In this document: positions 54,453 to 62,545 of the stretch, one piece after another
How the letters are laid out: every line of letters starts with the position of its first letter
Numbering within the stretch: position 1 is the stretch's first letter
Source: Variovorax sp. UMC13
GTDB taxonomy: Bacteria; Pseudomonadota; Gammaproteobacteria; Burkholderiales; Burkholderiaceae_C
DNA: 64,000 bases
NCBI RefSeq assembly: GCF_014170375.1
Contig: NZ_LZZW01000013.1
Location: 124,001 to 188,000, forward strand
Direction of reading: 5' to 3'
Program-made: the position numbers and the translations under genes
The notes under the pieces: generated by a model
Told to the model about the DNA's origin: nothing
Seen by the model: only the letters and a program-made list of their open reading frames with translations
Database searches by the model: none

Positions 54453-54800
54453 AGTTCTCATATCTACATTCTTTGGGTTGCGGCGAAGTCGGCGCGGCGC
54501 TTGCGGGCGGGGCCGTATGCATCGTATTCCTGCTGGTCTAGCAACGAAAAGTTGGTCGGGCGTGCAATCACTCGCGCTCTGGCATCCGCTCTAAGGTCTA
54601 ACCCTCGTAAACGCCACCTTATGGTGGGTTGAGCGGAGCGCCGTACGAGCACGGGCAACCTGCTTTTGGTACCTTTGGCGAATTCGCATCCCCCGCGCGC
54701 ATATTGACGGTACGCTTTGACTGGCCGAGGCATGGGCCGCGACGCTTGCGCGCAGCGTGAGGCAAAGGGCGAAAGGCTGATGCGCGCCATTGAGTGCAAG
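54453..54800. other. Gene-poor stretch
   Basis: 348 bases between the lipoprotein gene and the convergent RidA gene. A leftward frame covers it but has no ribosome site and is Arg-rich. No hairpin that I would call a terminator was found. Confidence 0.35.
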
Positions 54801-55187
54801 CTAGCGTGCAGCGCCCATCGCCAGTATGGCGTCGACCTCGATGTCGAACGCGCTGAAGCCAGACTGGGTCAAGGTCCTGGCGGGCGGAGGCGATCCGACG
54901 TAGGTCGCGTAGATCGCATCGAAGGCCTGGGCGTTCGCCATGTCTTTGAGGAACACGCCGACCTTTACCGCATCGCGCAGGCTCGAACTCGCTGCGTTCG
55001 CGGCCGCCTCGAGGTTGTCGAGCGCCATCTTTGCCTGCTCGGCAAAGGGCTTGTCCCCATGTCTGACGTTGTCGCGATCGCGCGGTGTCTGCCCCGAGAG
55101 GAACACGAGAGGGCCCGCCTGCATGGCCACGCTGTAGGTGCCGGCGGGTGGCGGCGTCGATTCGCTGGTGAAGGCTTTTCGGATCAT
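54801..55187 (-). CDS. RidA family enamine/imine deaminase
   Basis: A 128-residue single-domain protein of the YjgF/RidA family, which hydrolyses reactive enamines such as 2-aminoacrylate and 2-aminocrotonate released by PLP enzymes. Visible are YSVAMQAGPLVFLSGQTPRD, the helix EQAKMALDNLEAAANAA and KVGVFLKDMANAQAFDAIYATYV. It lacks the exact C-terminal CXRVEVE-type motif of enteric RidA, ending in FDIEVDAILAMG, so it belongs to a divergent subgroup. It lies 19 bases after the aminotransferase gene in an operon that also has a PLP dehydratase, whose by-products it would detoxify. Confidence 0.92.
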   Translation of the reverse strand: MIRKAFTSESTPPPAGTYSVAMQAGPLVFLSGQTPRDRDNVRHGDKPFAEQAKMALDNLEAAANAASSSLRDAVKVGVFLKDMANAQAFDAIYATYVGSPPPARTLTQSGFSAFDIEVDAILAMGAAR

Positions 55188-55206
55188 GGTCTGGGCTCGA
55201 GGTGGA

Positions 55207-56433
55207 TCAGGAGATGCGATGCTTCTCGACCATGGCCGCGATGCGCTCGACCGCCGCGACCGCCGCCTCATGGTTCTGCGAGAAATTGAGGCGGATGCTG
55301 TCGCCGGCGTGCGGGCTGAATTCGGTTCCGGGCGTGACCGTCACGTTGGCTTGCAGCCGCAGCGCGCGGACGAAGGCCGGCAAGGGGGTGCGAAGTTCCG
55401 GAAGCCGGGGAAACAGATAGCTGCCCGCTTGCGGCGTGCGAACCGCCACGCCTTCGATGCCGCGGAACACCGACAGCAGCGCGTCGCGAATCCGCTGGTG
55501 CTTGTCGATGCGCTCGGCCAGCCATCCGGCGGGCTCCGAAAACCAGGTCTGCAGCACGGCCTGGCAGTAGCCGGGGGCGCGCAAGGAGACGATGGCCTGG
55601 AGTTTCTCCATGCGCTGGAGGATGCGCGGGCTGCCGAACGCCACGCCCAGCCGGTAGCCGCTCAGCGATTCCGTCTTCGACGGTCCCATGATGGTGACGA
55701 CGTTGTCGGCGGCGACCGAGCTGCCACGAAGGTGGACGTACGGCTCTCCCGCATACAGCAGCCGTGAATAGAGCTGATCGACGATGACCGTGGCACCGAA
55801 GCGCTCGGCGAGGGCGGCGATCTGCTCGATCTCGCTCCGGGCATAGACCGCGCCCGTGGGGTTGTTCGGGTTCGAGAACAGAAACACCTTGGCGCCCTGC
55901 TCGAATGCCGATTCGAGTTGTTGCAGGTCCAGGCCGGCGTGTCCCGCGCCGTTCAGGTAGTCGAGCTGCACGGGGATCATCTGCGCCCCCATGAATTCGA
56001 CCAGCTTGCGATTGGCGAAATAGTCCGGCTGCACGATCGCGACCTTGTCGCCCGCGGCCACCGTGCTCGCGACGGCCAGGAACAGCGCGCTTTGCGTTCC
56101 GGGCGTGAGGATGAGTTCTTCCGCGCCCGAGACCGGCCGGCCCGAGAAGGCCGCCAGGTCGCGCGCGAGCTTCTCGCGGATGGCGGCGTCGCCGCGGTAC
56201 TCGGTGTAGGCCTGCGAGCCGCCGCGATGGACGCCTTGGACGAAGGCTTCGAGCGCGCCGGGCGTGGGCTCGAACGCGGTGGCGTTCACGTCGCCGTGCG
56301 AGAAGTCGACGGCGACGCCGGGCAGGCGCTCGCCCAGGTCCGCCGGGCGTTCCTCGCCGCGGCCTTCGCGCACCTCCTGGCCTGGGGCGTTGTCGATGCC
56401 CAACTTCAGGAATTTCTCTTCGATGGTGTTCAT
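55207..56433 (-). CDS. PLP-dependent aminotransferase, class I/II
   Basis: A 408-residue fold-type-I aminotransferase. Landmarks are YTEYRGDAAIREKLA near residue 75, LTPGTQSALFLA near 108, FSNPNNPTGAVY near 185, the D-Q-L-Y-S-R-L segment near 220 and the PLP lysine in MGPSKTESLSGYRLG near 255. The family transfers amino groups between amino acids and 2-oxo acids, or acts as a C-S lyase or decarboxylase; the exact substrate is unclear. It is part of the leftward amino-acid operon, between dehydratase and RidA genes. Confidence 0.93.
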   Translation of the reverse strand: MNTIEEKFLKLGIDNAPGQEVREGRGEERPADLGERLPGVAVDFSHGDVNATAFEPTPGALEAFVQGVHRGGSQAYTEYRGDAAIREKLARDLAAFSGRPVSGAEELILTPGTQSALFLAVASTVAAGDKVAIVQPDYFANRKLVEFMGAQMIPVQLDYLNGAGHAGLDLQQLESAFEQGAKVFLFSNPNNPTGAVYARSEIEQIAALAERFGATVIVDQLYSRLLYAGEPYVHLRGSSVAADNVVTIMGPSKTESLSGYRLGVAFGSPRILQRMEKLQAIVSLRAPGYCQAVLQTWFSEPAGWLAERIDKHQRIRDALLSVFRGIEGVAVRTPQAGSYLFPRLPELRTPLPAFVRALRLQANVTVTPGTEFSPHAGDSIRLNFSQNHEAAVAAVERIAAMVEKHRIS

Positions 56434-56491
56434 GGCTTCCTCTTCGTGTTGCGATCAATGGGGGCGCACGGTGCGCGCCGAGACAGGGGCT

Positions 56492-57583
56492 TCATAGGTT
56501 CTGCGAGGCGCGGGAGGGCCGCTCGATGTCCGCGAGACCGTCGTCGGCCTGAATCAGCGCGGCCAGCACCGACAGGTCGACATTGCCCCCGGACAGCACC
56601 ACCACCGCGTCCTGGCCGCCGAACTGGAGCCGGCCGGCCAGCAGGGCGGCTAGCGCGACGGCACCGCCCGGTTCGACGACCATGCGCAGCTCGATCAGCG
56701 CGAAGCGGATGGCGGTCGCGATCTCTGCGTCCGTCACGGCCCATGCTTCGCTGAGGTAATGCCGGTTGATCGCGAATGGCAGTTCTGCCGGCGTTGCCGC
56801 CTGCAGGGCGTCGGCGAGCGTGTGCGCGGCGGGGCCATTGAGCTCCCGCGTGCCGCTGTCGAGCGAGCGCGCCGTGTCGTCGAACCCGAAGGGCTCCACC
56901 GCGGCGATGCGAGCGTTCGGCTGGAGGGCGTCCAGCACTAGGCTGCAGCCCGCCAGCAGGCCGCCGCCGCCGCAGGGTGCGGCAAAGGTGCCGAGGTTCT
57001 CTCTGGACGCGGGTGGCAGCGCATCGAGCGCTTCCAGCGCCACCGTCCCCTGCGCGGCCAGCACGTCGGGGTGATCGCCTGGCGGGACGAGGGTACCGCC
57101 GGAGTCCTGCAGCAAGCGCATCCCGATCGCTTCCCGGCTTTCGTGTCGCCGGTCGTAGTGCACCACGCGGGCGCCATGGGCCAGCGCGCGGGCGACTTTG
57201 TTGCGCGGCGCATCGATGGGCATGACGATCGTGGCAGGGACGCCCAGGCAGCGGGCGGCCCAGGCGATGGCCTGGCCATGGTTGCCGGTGGAATAGGCCA
57301 CCACGCCCCGTTGTCGTTCGACCTCGCTCAGGCGCAGCAGGGCGTTGAAAGCACCGCGCGCCTTGAACGATCCCGTGACCTGCAGGTTCTCGGCCTTGAG
57401 CCAGACCGGCGCGCCGGCGATGCGGTCGAGGGCGGTCGAGCGGATGAGCGGCGTGCGGATCACATGGGCGCCGATGCGATCGAGTGCTGCCCGGACGTCG
57501 TCGAAGCTTGGCACGCGCATCCGTCCCAGTGATTCGTGCGTGATGAAGGCGCTGGGGCGGGTCTTCGGTTCATGTAGTGTCAT
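56492..57583 (-). CDS. PLP-dependent threonine/serine dehydratase-like enzyme
   Basis: A 363-residue fold-type-II enzyme. The PLP lysine is in GSFKARGAFNALL near residue 73, followed by VAYSTGNHGQAIAWAA and the glycine-rich phosphate loop CGGGGLLAG near residue 205; the C-terminal VLSGGNVDLSVL is typical. There is no ACT regulatory domain, so it is the catabolic, unregulated type. It removes water and ammonia from hydroxy amino acids to give 2-oxo acids through enamines, which fits the RidA gene in the same operon. ATG 57583 is used; a second ATG 21 codons in is possible. Confidence 0.93.
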   Translation of the reverse strand: MTLHEPKTRPSAFITHESLGRMRVPSFDDVRAALDRIGAHVIRTPLIRSTALDRIAGAPVWLKAENLQVTGSFKARGAFNALLRLSEVERQRGVVAYSTGNHGQAIAWAARCLGVPATIVMPIDAPRNKVARALAHGARVVHYDRRHESREAIGMRLLQDSGGTLVPPGDHPDVLAAQGTVALEALDALPPASRENLGTFAAPCGGGGLLAGCSLVLDALQPNARIAAVEPFGFDDTARSLDSGTRELNGPAAHTLADALQAATPAELPFAINRHYLSEAWAVTDAEIATAIRFALIELRMVVEPGGAVALAALLAGRLQFGGQDAVVVLSGGNVDLSVLAALIQADDGLADIERPSRASQNL

Positions 57584-57607
57584 GGTTTGCTTTCGTGCGC
57601 GATGCCT

Positions 57608-58369
57608 TCAATGGGAGACGAGGCGCGACAGGAACTCCTGAGCCCGCGCGGAGGTCGGCGATGCGAAGAACACTTCCGTTGGCGTGTGCTCCACGACCCT
57701 CCCGGCGTCCATGAAGATGACGTGGTCCGCGGCGCGCCGCGCGAATCCCATCTCGTGGGTGACGACGGCCATCGTCATGCCGTCCTGGGCCAGCTCCAGC
57801 ATCACCGCGAGCACCTCACCGATCATTTCCGGATCGAGCGCCGAGGTGGGCTCGTCGAAGAGCATGACGATGGGGTCCATTGCCAGCGCGCGGGCGATCG
57901 CGATGCGCTGCTGCTGGCCGCCCGAGAGTTGCGCCGGATAGGCGTCGATCTTTCCCGGCAGCCCGACGCGGCTCAGCAGTTCGCCGGCCTTGCGGTGCGC
58001 GGCCTCGCGCGATCGGCCGAGCACCTTCATGGGGGCGAGGCAGAGGTTCTCGAGCACCGTCAGGTGCGGATAGAGCTCGAAGTGTTGGAACACCATGCCC
58101 ACGCGGCTGCGCAGGTCGTTCAGCTTCGCTTTCGCCGCGCCTACTTCGACGCCGTCGACGCGCACGCTGCCTTGCTGGAATGACTCCAGCCCGTTGAAGC
58201 ACTTGATCAAGGTGCTCTTGCCGGAACCGGAGGGGCCGCAGATCACGGCCACCTCGCCGCGGCGGATCGTCAGGTCACACCCGTTGAGCACGGCGGTCGC
58301 GCCATAAGCCTTGTGCAGCCCGAGCACTTCGATCATGGGCGCTGCGGTATTCTTTTTCTCTGTTGTCAT
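57608..58369 (-). CDS. Polar amino acid ABC transporter, ATP-binding protein (GlnQ-like)
   Basis: A 253-residue ATPase subunit. Walker A is GPSGSGKST (residue ~45), the Q-loop HFELYPHLTV follows, the signature is LSGGQQQR (~150), Walker B is IVMLFDEPTSALDPE (~170) and the switch His is in VVTHEMGFA. The sequence places it in the PAAT family with GlnQ and ArtP. It overlaps the upstream permease stop by ATGA, so the two are translated together. With the two permeases and the binding protein it makes a complete importer. Confidence 0.96.
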   Translation of the reverse strand: MTTEKKNTAAPMIEVLGLHKAYGATAVLNGCDLTIRRGEVAVICGPSGSGKSTLIKCFNGLESFQQGSVRVDGVEVGAAKAKLNDLRSRVGMVFQHFELYPHLTVLENLCLAPMKVLGRSREAAHRKAGELLSRVGLPGKIDAYPAQLSGGQQQRIAIARALAMDPIVMLFDEPTSALDPEMIGEVLAVMLELAQDGMTMAVVTHEMGFARRAADHVIFMDAGRVVEHTPTEVFFASPTSARAQEFLSRLVSH

Positions 58370-59028
58370 GGGGCGTTCCGGCGCTTGGCGGCCAGGTGTG
58401 CCGCCAGTGAAAGGGATGCGCAAAGCACGAAGTAGACGAGCGCTGCGAACAGATACATCTCGACCAGCCGGTTGTCCCGGTTCGCCACGATGCTGGTGGA
58501 CGTCATGAAGTCCCGCAGGGAGATGACATAGACGAGCGAGGTGTCCTGGAACAGGACGATTGCTTGAGTGATGAGCACCGGCATCATGTTGCGCAGCGCC
58601 TGCGGCAGCACGACGAAGCACAGCGCCTGCGTCGGCCGCAGGCCCGAGGCCGCGGCCGCCTGCCACTGGCCCGAACGCACACTTTGCAGGCCCGCACGGA
58701 TGATCTCGGAGTAGTAGGCTGCCTCGAAGAGCGTGAAGGCGATCAGTGCCGAGGGAAGCGCACCCACGGGCTTGCCGACGATCAGCGGTACCAGGAAGTA
58801 GAACCAGAAGATCACGAGGATCAGCGGCACGGCCCGGAAGCCGTTCACGTACACCGCCGCAGCCCCGGCGAGCAGGCGATGCCCGGAGAGCCGTGCAAGC
58901 GCCAGCAACAGGCCGAGCACCAGGCCACCGGCCATGGCCACCAGCGTCAGCAGCAGGCTCAGTCCCAGGCCCTCGAGCAGGAAAGGCCAGGCCTTCAGGA
59001 TGACGGAGGCATCGAAGGTGCCGTTCAT
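58366..59028 (-). CDS. Polar amino acid ABC transporter permease (second)
   Basis: A 220-residue PAAT permease with about five membrane helices. The family opening FLLEGLGLSLLLTLVAM is at residue ~16, and the coupling loop EAAYYSEIIRAGLQSVRSGQWQAAAASGL (the EAA-type motif) is at residue ~130. The stop overlaps the ATP-binding gene by 4 bases and the start overlaps the other permease by 4 bases. It pairs with that permease to form the membrane channel of the importer. Confidence 0.95.
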   Translation of the reverse strand: MNGTFDASVILKAWPFLLEGLGLSLLLTLVAMAGGLVLGLLLALARLSGHRLLAGAAAVYVNGFRAVPLILVIFWFYFLVPLIVGKPVGALPSALIAFTLFEAAYYSEIIRAGLQSVRSGQWQAAAASGLRPTQALCFVVLPQALRNMMPVLITQAIVLFQDTSLVYVISLRDFMTSTSIVANRDNRLVEMYLFAALVYFVLCASLSLAAHLAAKRRNAP

Positions 59029-59741
59029 GCCCGTCCTCCCTGGGCGCCGGGGATCAGCAGCTTCTTCTCCAGGCACCGCATGCCTGCGGTCACGCAGAGC
59101 GCGATCGACAGGTACACCAGGGTCGCCGCCGTGAATGCCTCGAAGCCGTTGAAGGTGTAGCTCTCGATCTGGCGGCTCTGGGCCGTCATCTCGAACACGC
59201 CGATGGTCAGCGCCAGTGCGGAATTCTTGAAGACGGTGAGGAATTCGGAGGTCAGCGGGGGCAGCACCAACCGCATCGCCTGCGGCAGCAGGATGAAGCG
59301 ATAGGCCTGCGCCAGGGTCATGCCGCTGGCGAATGCGGCGAACCGTTGCCCGCGTGGCAGTGCGGCGATGCCCGAGCGCACCTGGACCGCGACGCGCGAA
59401 GCGGTGAACAGGCCCAGCGCGGCGATGGCCGTCCAGAGTTCCGGCATCGGCAGATCCCGCTTGAGCCACCGGCCGGCGTCGCTCGGCAGCAGTTCAGGCA
59501 CCACGAAGAACCAGATGAACAGCTGCAACAGCAGCGGCACGTTCCGGAACACCGATACGTAGGCGGTCACCAGCCACTTTATGCGGCCGGGCAGCGAGCC
59601 CAGCACGCCCAGGGCGAGACCGATTGTGAGAGCGATGGCCCAGGCCGCGAGGGAGATCAGCACCGTCGCTTGCAGCCCGGAGAGCAGCCATCCGGCGTAG
59701 GGGTCCTCGAAGAGGACCTTCCAGTTCCATGCGTAGTTCAT
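59025..59741 (-). CDS. Polar amino acid ABC transporter permease (first)
   Basis: A 238-residue PAAT permease, paralogous to the next gene. WLLSGLQATVLISLAAW starts the membrane domain, RNVPLLLQLFIWFF is the family's conserved helix, and SRVAVQVRSGIAALPRGQRFAAFASG is the EAA-type coupling loop near residue 130. It lies 25 bases after the binding protein and overlaps the second permease by 4 bases. GltJ-like length supports a glutamate/aspartate-type transporter, although the substrate is not certain. Confidence 0.95.
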   Translation of the reverse strand: MNYAWNWKVLFEDPYAGWLLSGLQATVLISLAAWAIALTIGLALGVLGSLPGRIKWLVTAYVSVFRNVPLLLQLFIWFFVVPELLPSDAGRWLKRDLPMPELWTAIAALGLFTASRVAVQVRSGIAALPRGQRFAAFASGMTLAQAYRFILLPQAMRLVLPPLTSEFLTVFKNSALALTIGVFEMTAQSRQIESYTFNGFEAFTAATLVYLSIALCVTAGMRCLEKKLLIPGAQGGRA

Positions 59742-59766
59742 CGGAGGAAGTCTCGAGCGGGTCGCT

Positions 59767-60654
59767 TCATTCCGGGAGCGCGGCCAGTTTCAGCGCCGCC
59801 GCGAGATCCTTCGACAGCGGTACGTCCAGCGGTGCGAACCATTTGTCGTAGGACGCGTTGAGCTCGCCGGACCGGACACTTCGCGCGATGGTCGCGTTCA
59901 CCAGGCTGAGGAACACGGTGCTGTTCTTCTGCAGCATCAGGCCGTACGGGTCGAAGGACAGCGGCCGGCCGACCACCTCATAGTCGAGCGGTACGGGGGC
60001 GCTCTTGCGCAGCCCGTACAGCAGGATGTCGTCGGTCGAGAAGGCGTCGACACGGCTGGTCGAGAGGGCCAGGAAGCCCTCCGAGTTGTCCTTCACCGGA
60101 ACGATGCGGACCTTGAGCTTCTTCGCCTCGATCAAGGCCTTGATCAGCCGCTCCGGCGTGGTGTTGATGGGCAGCGCCACCGCCTTTCCATTCAGGTCTT
60201 CGACCTCCTTGATGTCCGCACCCTTGCGTACCAGCAGCCGGGTGGTGGAGATGAAGTGCGGCGCGCTGAAGTCGACCTGGGCCTGGCGTCCCAGCGTGTT
60301 GACCGTTGACCCGCATTCGAGATCGACGGTGCCGTTGGCCACGAGCGCGATGCGGTTCTGCGGGTTCACCGCGATGTAGTCGACCTTCAATGCCGGCACC
60401 TGGAGCCGCTGCTTGACCGCGTCGACCACCTTCAGGCAGAGGTCCATCGCGTAGCCGACAGGCTTCCGGTCGTCGTTCAGGTAGGAAAAGGGAATCGACG
60501 ATTCGCGGTAGCCCAGCGTGATCGTGCCCTTGGCCTTGATGCGTTCCAGGATCGGGTCGGTGCTTTGCGCGAGCGCGGCACCGCTGCTTGCGAACAGCGC
60601 GGCACCAACGACGCCGAACAGGACGCGAGACATGGAATGGATGGCGGTGTTCAT
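59767..60654 (-). CDS. Polar amino acid ABC transporter, periplasmic binding protein (GltI-like)
   Basis: A 295-residue protein with a signal peptide (VLFGVVGAALFASSGAALA, cleaved about residue 29). The mature domain has KGTITLGYRESSIPFSYLND near residue 40, GYAMDLCLKVVDAVK, DYIAVNPQNRIALVANGTVDLECGST (residues that contact the amino acid backbone) and KSAPVPLDYEVVG. These match the GltI/glutamate-aspartate subgroup of family 3 binding proteins. It sits upstream of the two permeases and the ATPase and downstream of the HAD gene. The substrate is inferred to be an acidic or similar polar amino acid. Confidence 0.93.
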   Translation of the reverse strand: MNTAIHSMSRVLFGVVGAALFASSGAALAQSTDPILERIKAKGTITLGYRESSIPFSYLNDDRKPVGYAMDLCLKVVDAVKQRLQVPALKVDYIAVNPQNRIALVANGTVDLECGSTVNTLGRQAQVDFSAPHFISTTRLLVRKGADIKEVEDLNGKAVALPINTTPERLIKALIEAKKLKVRIVPVKDNSEGFLALSTSRVDAFSTDDILLYGLRKSAPVPLDYEVVGRPLSFDPYGLMLQKNSTVFLSLVNATIARSVRSGELNASYDKWFAPLDVPLSKDLAAALKLAALPE

Positions 60655-60665
60655 TCGGACTCTCC

Positions 60666-61406
60666 TCAGGAGGCCAGCGCGGCGGCGGGTTGATCGGTGC
60701 CGGTCAGGGCGGCCACGAGCTCGGCGAGGCTGGACACGGTGAGGTCGGGCCTGGCCTCGGCCGCGCCTTCGCCCGACAGGCCCAGCAGCCGGCCCGGGCG
60801 GTTGACCCAGGCACAGCGCACGCCCAGCCGGTTGGCCGGCGTGATGTCGGCCCGCAGGCTCTGGCCCACGTGCAGGATTCGCTCGCGCGGGATGCCCATG
60901 CGCATCAGGTCGCCGATGCCCGTGTCGAAATGCGGCCAGTCCGGCTTGTAGGCGCCCACGCGCTGCGCCGTGACCACCAGGTCGAAGCGGAAGTCCAGGT
61001 TGTCGCAGGAGGTGTTGAGCGAAGCCTGGTCGATGTTGCTGAAGGCGCCGACCTTGGTGGACTGTTGCAGGCGCTTGAGGCCGGCATGGCTGTCGGCAAA
61101 GGCCGGCCAGGTGTGCGGCGCGGCCGAGAACTGGCGGCGCAGGTCAGGGTCCACGGCCACTCCGAACTGGGCGCAGATGCGGTCGAAGCACTTGTTCAGC
61201 ACCTCGGGGTAGAGGTGGGCCGGGCGTTCTTTCTGGATCGCCGCCCGGGCGCCGTCGAAGGCCATGACCAGGGTTTCGGCATCGGCGTCGACGCCGTTGT
61301 CGCGCGCCCAGCGTGTCAGGAACCTGGCGATCGAGGGTTCCCAGTCAATCAGCGTGCCGTACACGTCGAAAGTCACGGCGTCGAAATCGGAGAGGCGGAG
61401 CGTCAT
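60666..61406 (-). CDS. Haloacid dehalogenase type II family hydrolase
   Basis: A 246-residue HAD-fold protein, first gene of the leftward operon. Motif 1 is FDAVTFDVYGTLID near residue 8, with nucleophile Asp and the VYGTLID of L-2-haloacid dehalogenases; the motif-2 region has GAFSNIDQASL near residue 115; motif 3/4 HVGQSLRADITPANRLG is near residue 185. The ATG at 61406 has AAGG upstream. It may hydrolyse a phosphorylated or halogenated side product, or a carboxylic acid made by the operon. Beside a PLP dehydratase the true substrate is open. Confidence 0.9.
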   Translation of the reverse strand: MTLRLSDFDAVTFDVYGTLIDWEPSIARFLTRWARDNGVDADAETLVMAFDGARAAIQKERPAHLYPEVLNKCFDRICAQFGVAVDPDLRRQFSAAPHTWPAFADSHAGLKRLQQSTKVGAFSNIDQASLNTSCDNLDFRFDLVVTAQRVGAYKPDWPHFDTGIGDLMRMGIPRERILHVGQSLRADITPANRLGVRCAWVNRPGRLLGLSGEGAAEARPDLTVSSLAELVAALTGTDQPAAALAS

Positions 61407-61442
61407 ATGCAACCTTGATGAAGAGTAATGGGATTCAGCAAA

Positions 61443-61448
61443 TATAAT
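61443..61448 (+). promoter_or_regulatory. -10 element (TATAAT) of the GntR gene
   Basis: A perfect TATAAT lies directly against the left edge of the palindrome at 61449 and 60 bases before the chosen start codon. No good -35 is seen at the usual distance, so the promoter may depend on an activator or on the sigma factor's extended contacts. The direct neighbouring palindrome would let a bound regulator block transcription. Confidence 0.5.
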
Positions 61449-61464
61449 CGATTATCGATAATCG
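61449..61464. promoter_or_regulatory. 16-bp perfect palindrome, probable GntR operator
   Basis: CGATTATCGATAATCG is a perfect 16-base palindrome in the 102-base divergent region between the HAD-led operon and the GntR gene. It directly follows the TATAAT. A symmetric AT-rich site of this size fits a GntR/FadR dimer, so autoregulation and control of the operon are likely. Binding itself is inferred. Confidence 0.7.
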
Positions 61465-61508
61465 TCAAGATGAGCGAAGTTCGTACAATCCCTGACAGGA
61501 GAAAAGTC

Positions 61509-62198
61509 ATGGACTACGTGGAAGCCTCGCTCGCAGGCCAAGTTTTGGGGGATCGGTCGACCTCCGGCGCGGTGGTGGACGCCCTGCGCGGCGAGATCAT
61601 TCAGGGCCGGCTGAAGCCCGGTGAGCGCTTGAGGCAGGACGCCGTGGCCTCGCGTTTTGGGGTCAGCCAGACAGTCGTGAGGGAGGCGTTCAAGGACCTG
61701 ATCCGCGAGTGTTTCCTGGCTTCCGAGCCACGCCGAGGCGTCAGCGTGGCGACGATGTCGGCCGCCGAGGCGGAAGAGATGACGCGGTTGAGAAGCCTGG
61801 TCGAGCCGCAGGCCCTGGCCTGGGCCATTCCGCGGCTGACCGCCGTCCAGTTCGAGGCCGCCGAGCGGGTGCTCAAGGAACTGGACGACGAAAAGAACGT
61901 GGATCGGATCATCCTGCTGAACGCCCGCTTTCACCGCGGGCTGTATGCCGCAGCCGATCGCCCCAGGACATTGACCATGGTCGAAACCCTGCGCCTGGGC
62001 TTCGAGCGCTACCTGCGCTATACATGGGAGTTCACATCACACCGGGATCGCTCGCAACAGGAGCACTGGGAACTGCTAGCAATGTGCAAACAGGGCGACG
62101 TCGTCAACGCATGCACGCTCCTGACACAGCACATTTCCGCGACGGGGCAACTGCTCGTAGAGTCTCTAGCAAAGCAGCCTGTCCAGCACTCGTCGTAG
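61509..62198 (+). CDS. GntR/FadR-family transcriptional regulator (FCD domain)
   Basis: A 229-residue regulator. The N-terminal winged HTH (~18-80) contains VVDALRGEIIQGRLKPGERL and the recognition helix VSQTVVREAFKDL; the C-terminal FCD domain (~92-215) contains LRSLVEPQALAWAI, LNARFHRGLY with metal-binding Asp/His-type positions and EHWELLAMCKQGD with ISATG after it. AGGAG precedes ATG 61509 by 8 bases, so the longer open frame (from 61428) is not used. It is divergent from the amino-acid operon and most likely its repressor. The ligand is probably the imported amino acid or its 2-oxo acid. Confidence 0.93.
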   Translation: MDYVEASLAGQVLGDRSTSGAVVDALRGEIIQGRLKPGERLRQDAVASRFGVSQTVVREAFKDLIRECFLASEPRRGVSVATMSAAEAEEMTRLRSLVEPQALAWAIPRLTAVQFEAAERVLKELDDEKNVDRIILLNARFHRGLYAAADRPRTLTMVETLRLGFERYLRYTWEFTSHRDRSQQEHWELLAMCKQGDVVNACTLLTQHISATGQLLVESLAKQPVQHSS

Positions 62199-62541
62199 TT
62201 GTAATACGAGATTGAGCCATTAAGAACTAAGCATTCCTGCAACCCCTCCTCGAGCTAACAGACGGCAATAGGACGCTCTCGTGCGCTTGGCCGTCGTTAG
62301 TAAGCATCGCACAGTCGACGAACTCTGTGCCGGTGCTGCGCAGGCTGCAAGCTGCATCGGCGCACTCATAGACCGTGCGTGTGCACTCCATCGCTCATAA
62401 CGGGGTGTTTACGTCGGTGTTGTTATCGTGACCTTGGTTTGCGCTGGCATAGCTTGTCGGTGCCCGCCGTATTCGGTTGTTTGACTTCGCGGTGGAGAGC
62501 TTCTTCTCTACGCTGAAGACCGAGCGTTGCGCTCGCACGGT
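62199..62541. other. Intergenic stretch with a transposase scrap
   Basis: 343 bases after the GntR gene. The right end holds a short decayed IS3-type transposase piece. The rest is AT/GC-mixed with no recognised gene or hairpin. Confidence 0.4.
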
Positions 62542-62545
62542 CTAA
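62483..62545 (+). pseudogene. IS3-family transposase remnant
   Basis: A short in-frame scrap reads DFAVESFFSTLKTER and then a stop. N-A-(V/P)-x-E-S-F-F-(S/A)-T-L-K-T-E is the signature around the catalytic Glu of IS3-type OrfB. The rest of the insertion sequence is gone; no inverted repeats were seen. It touches the 3' end of the EamA gene. Confidence 0.7.

Noticed and set aside
54464..54799. 111-codon leftward frame before RidA
   Set aside because: Arg-rich, no ribosome site.
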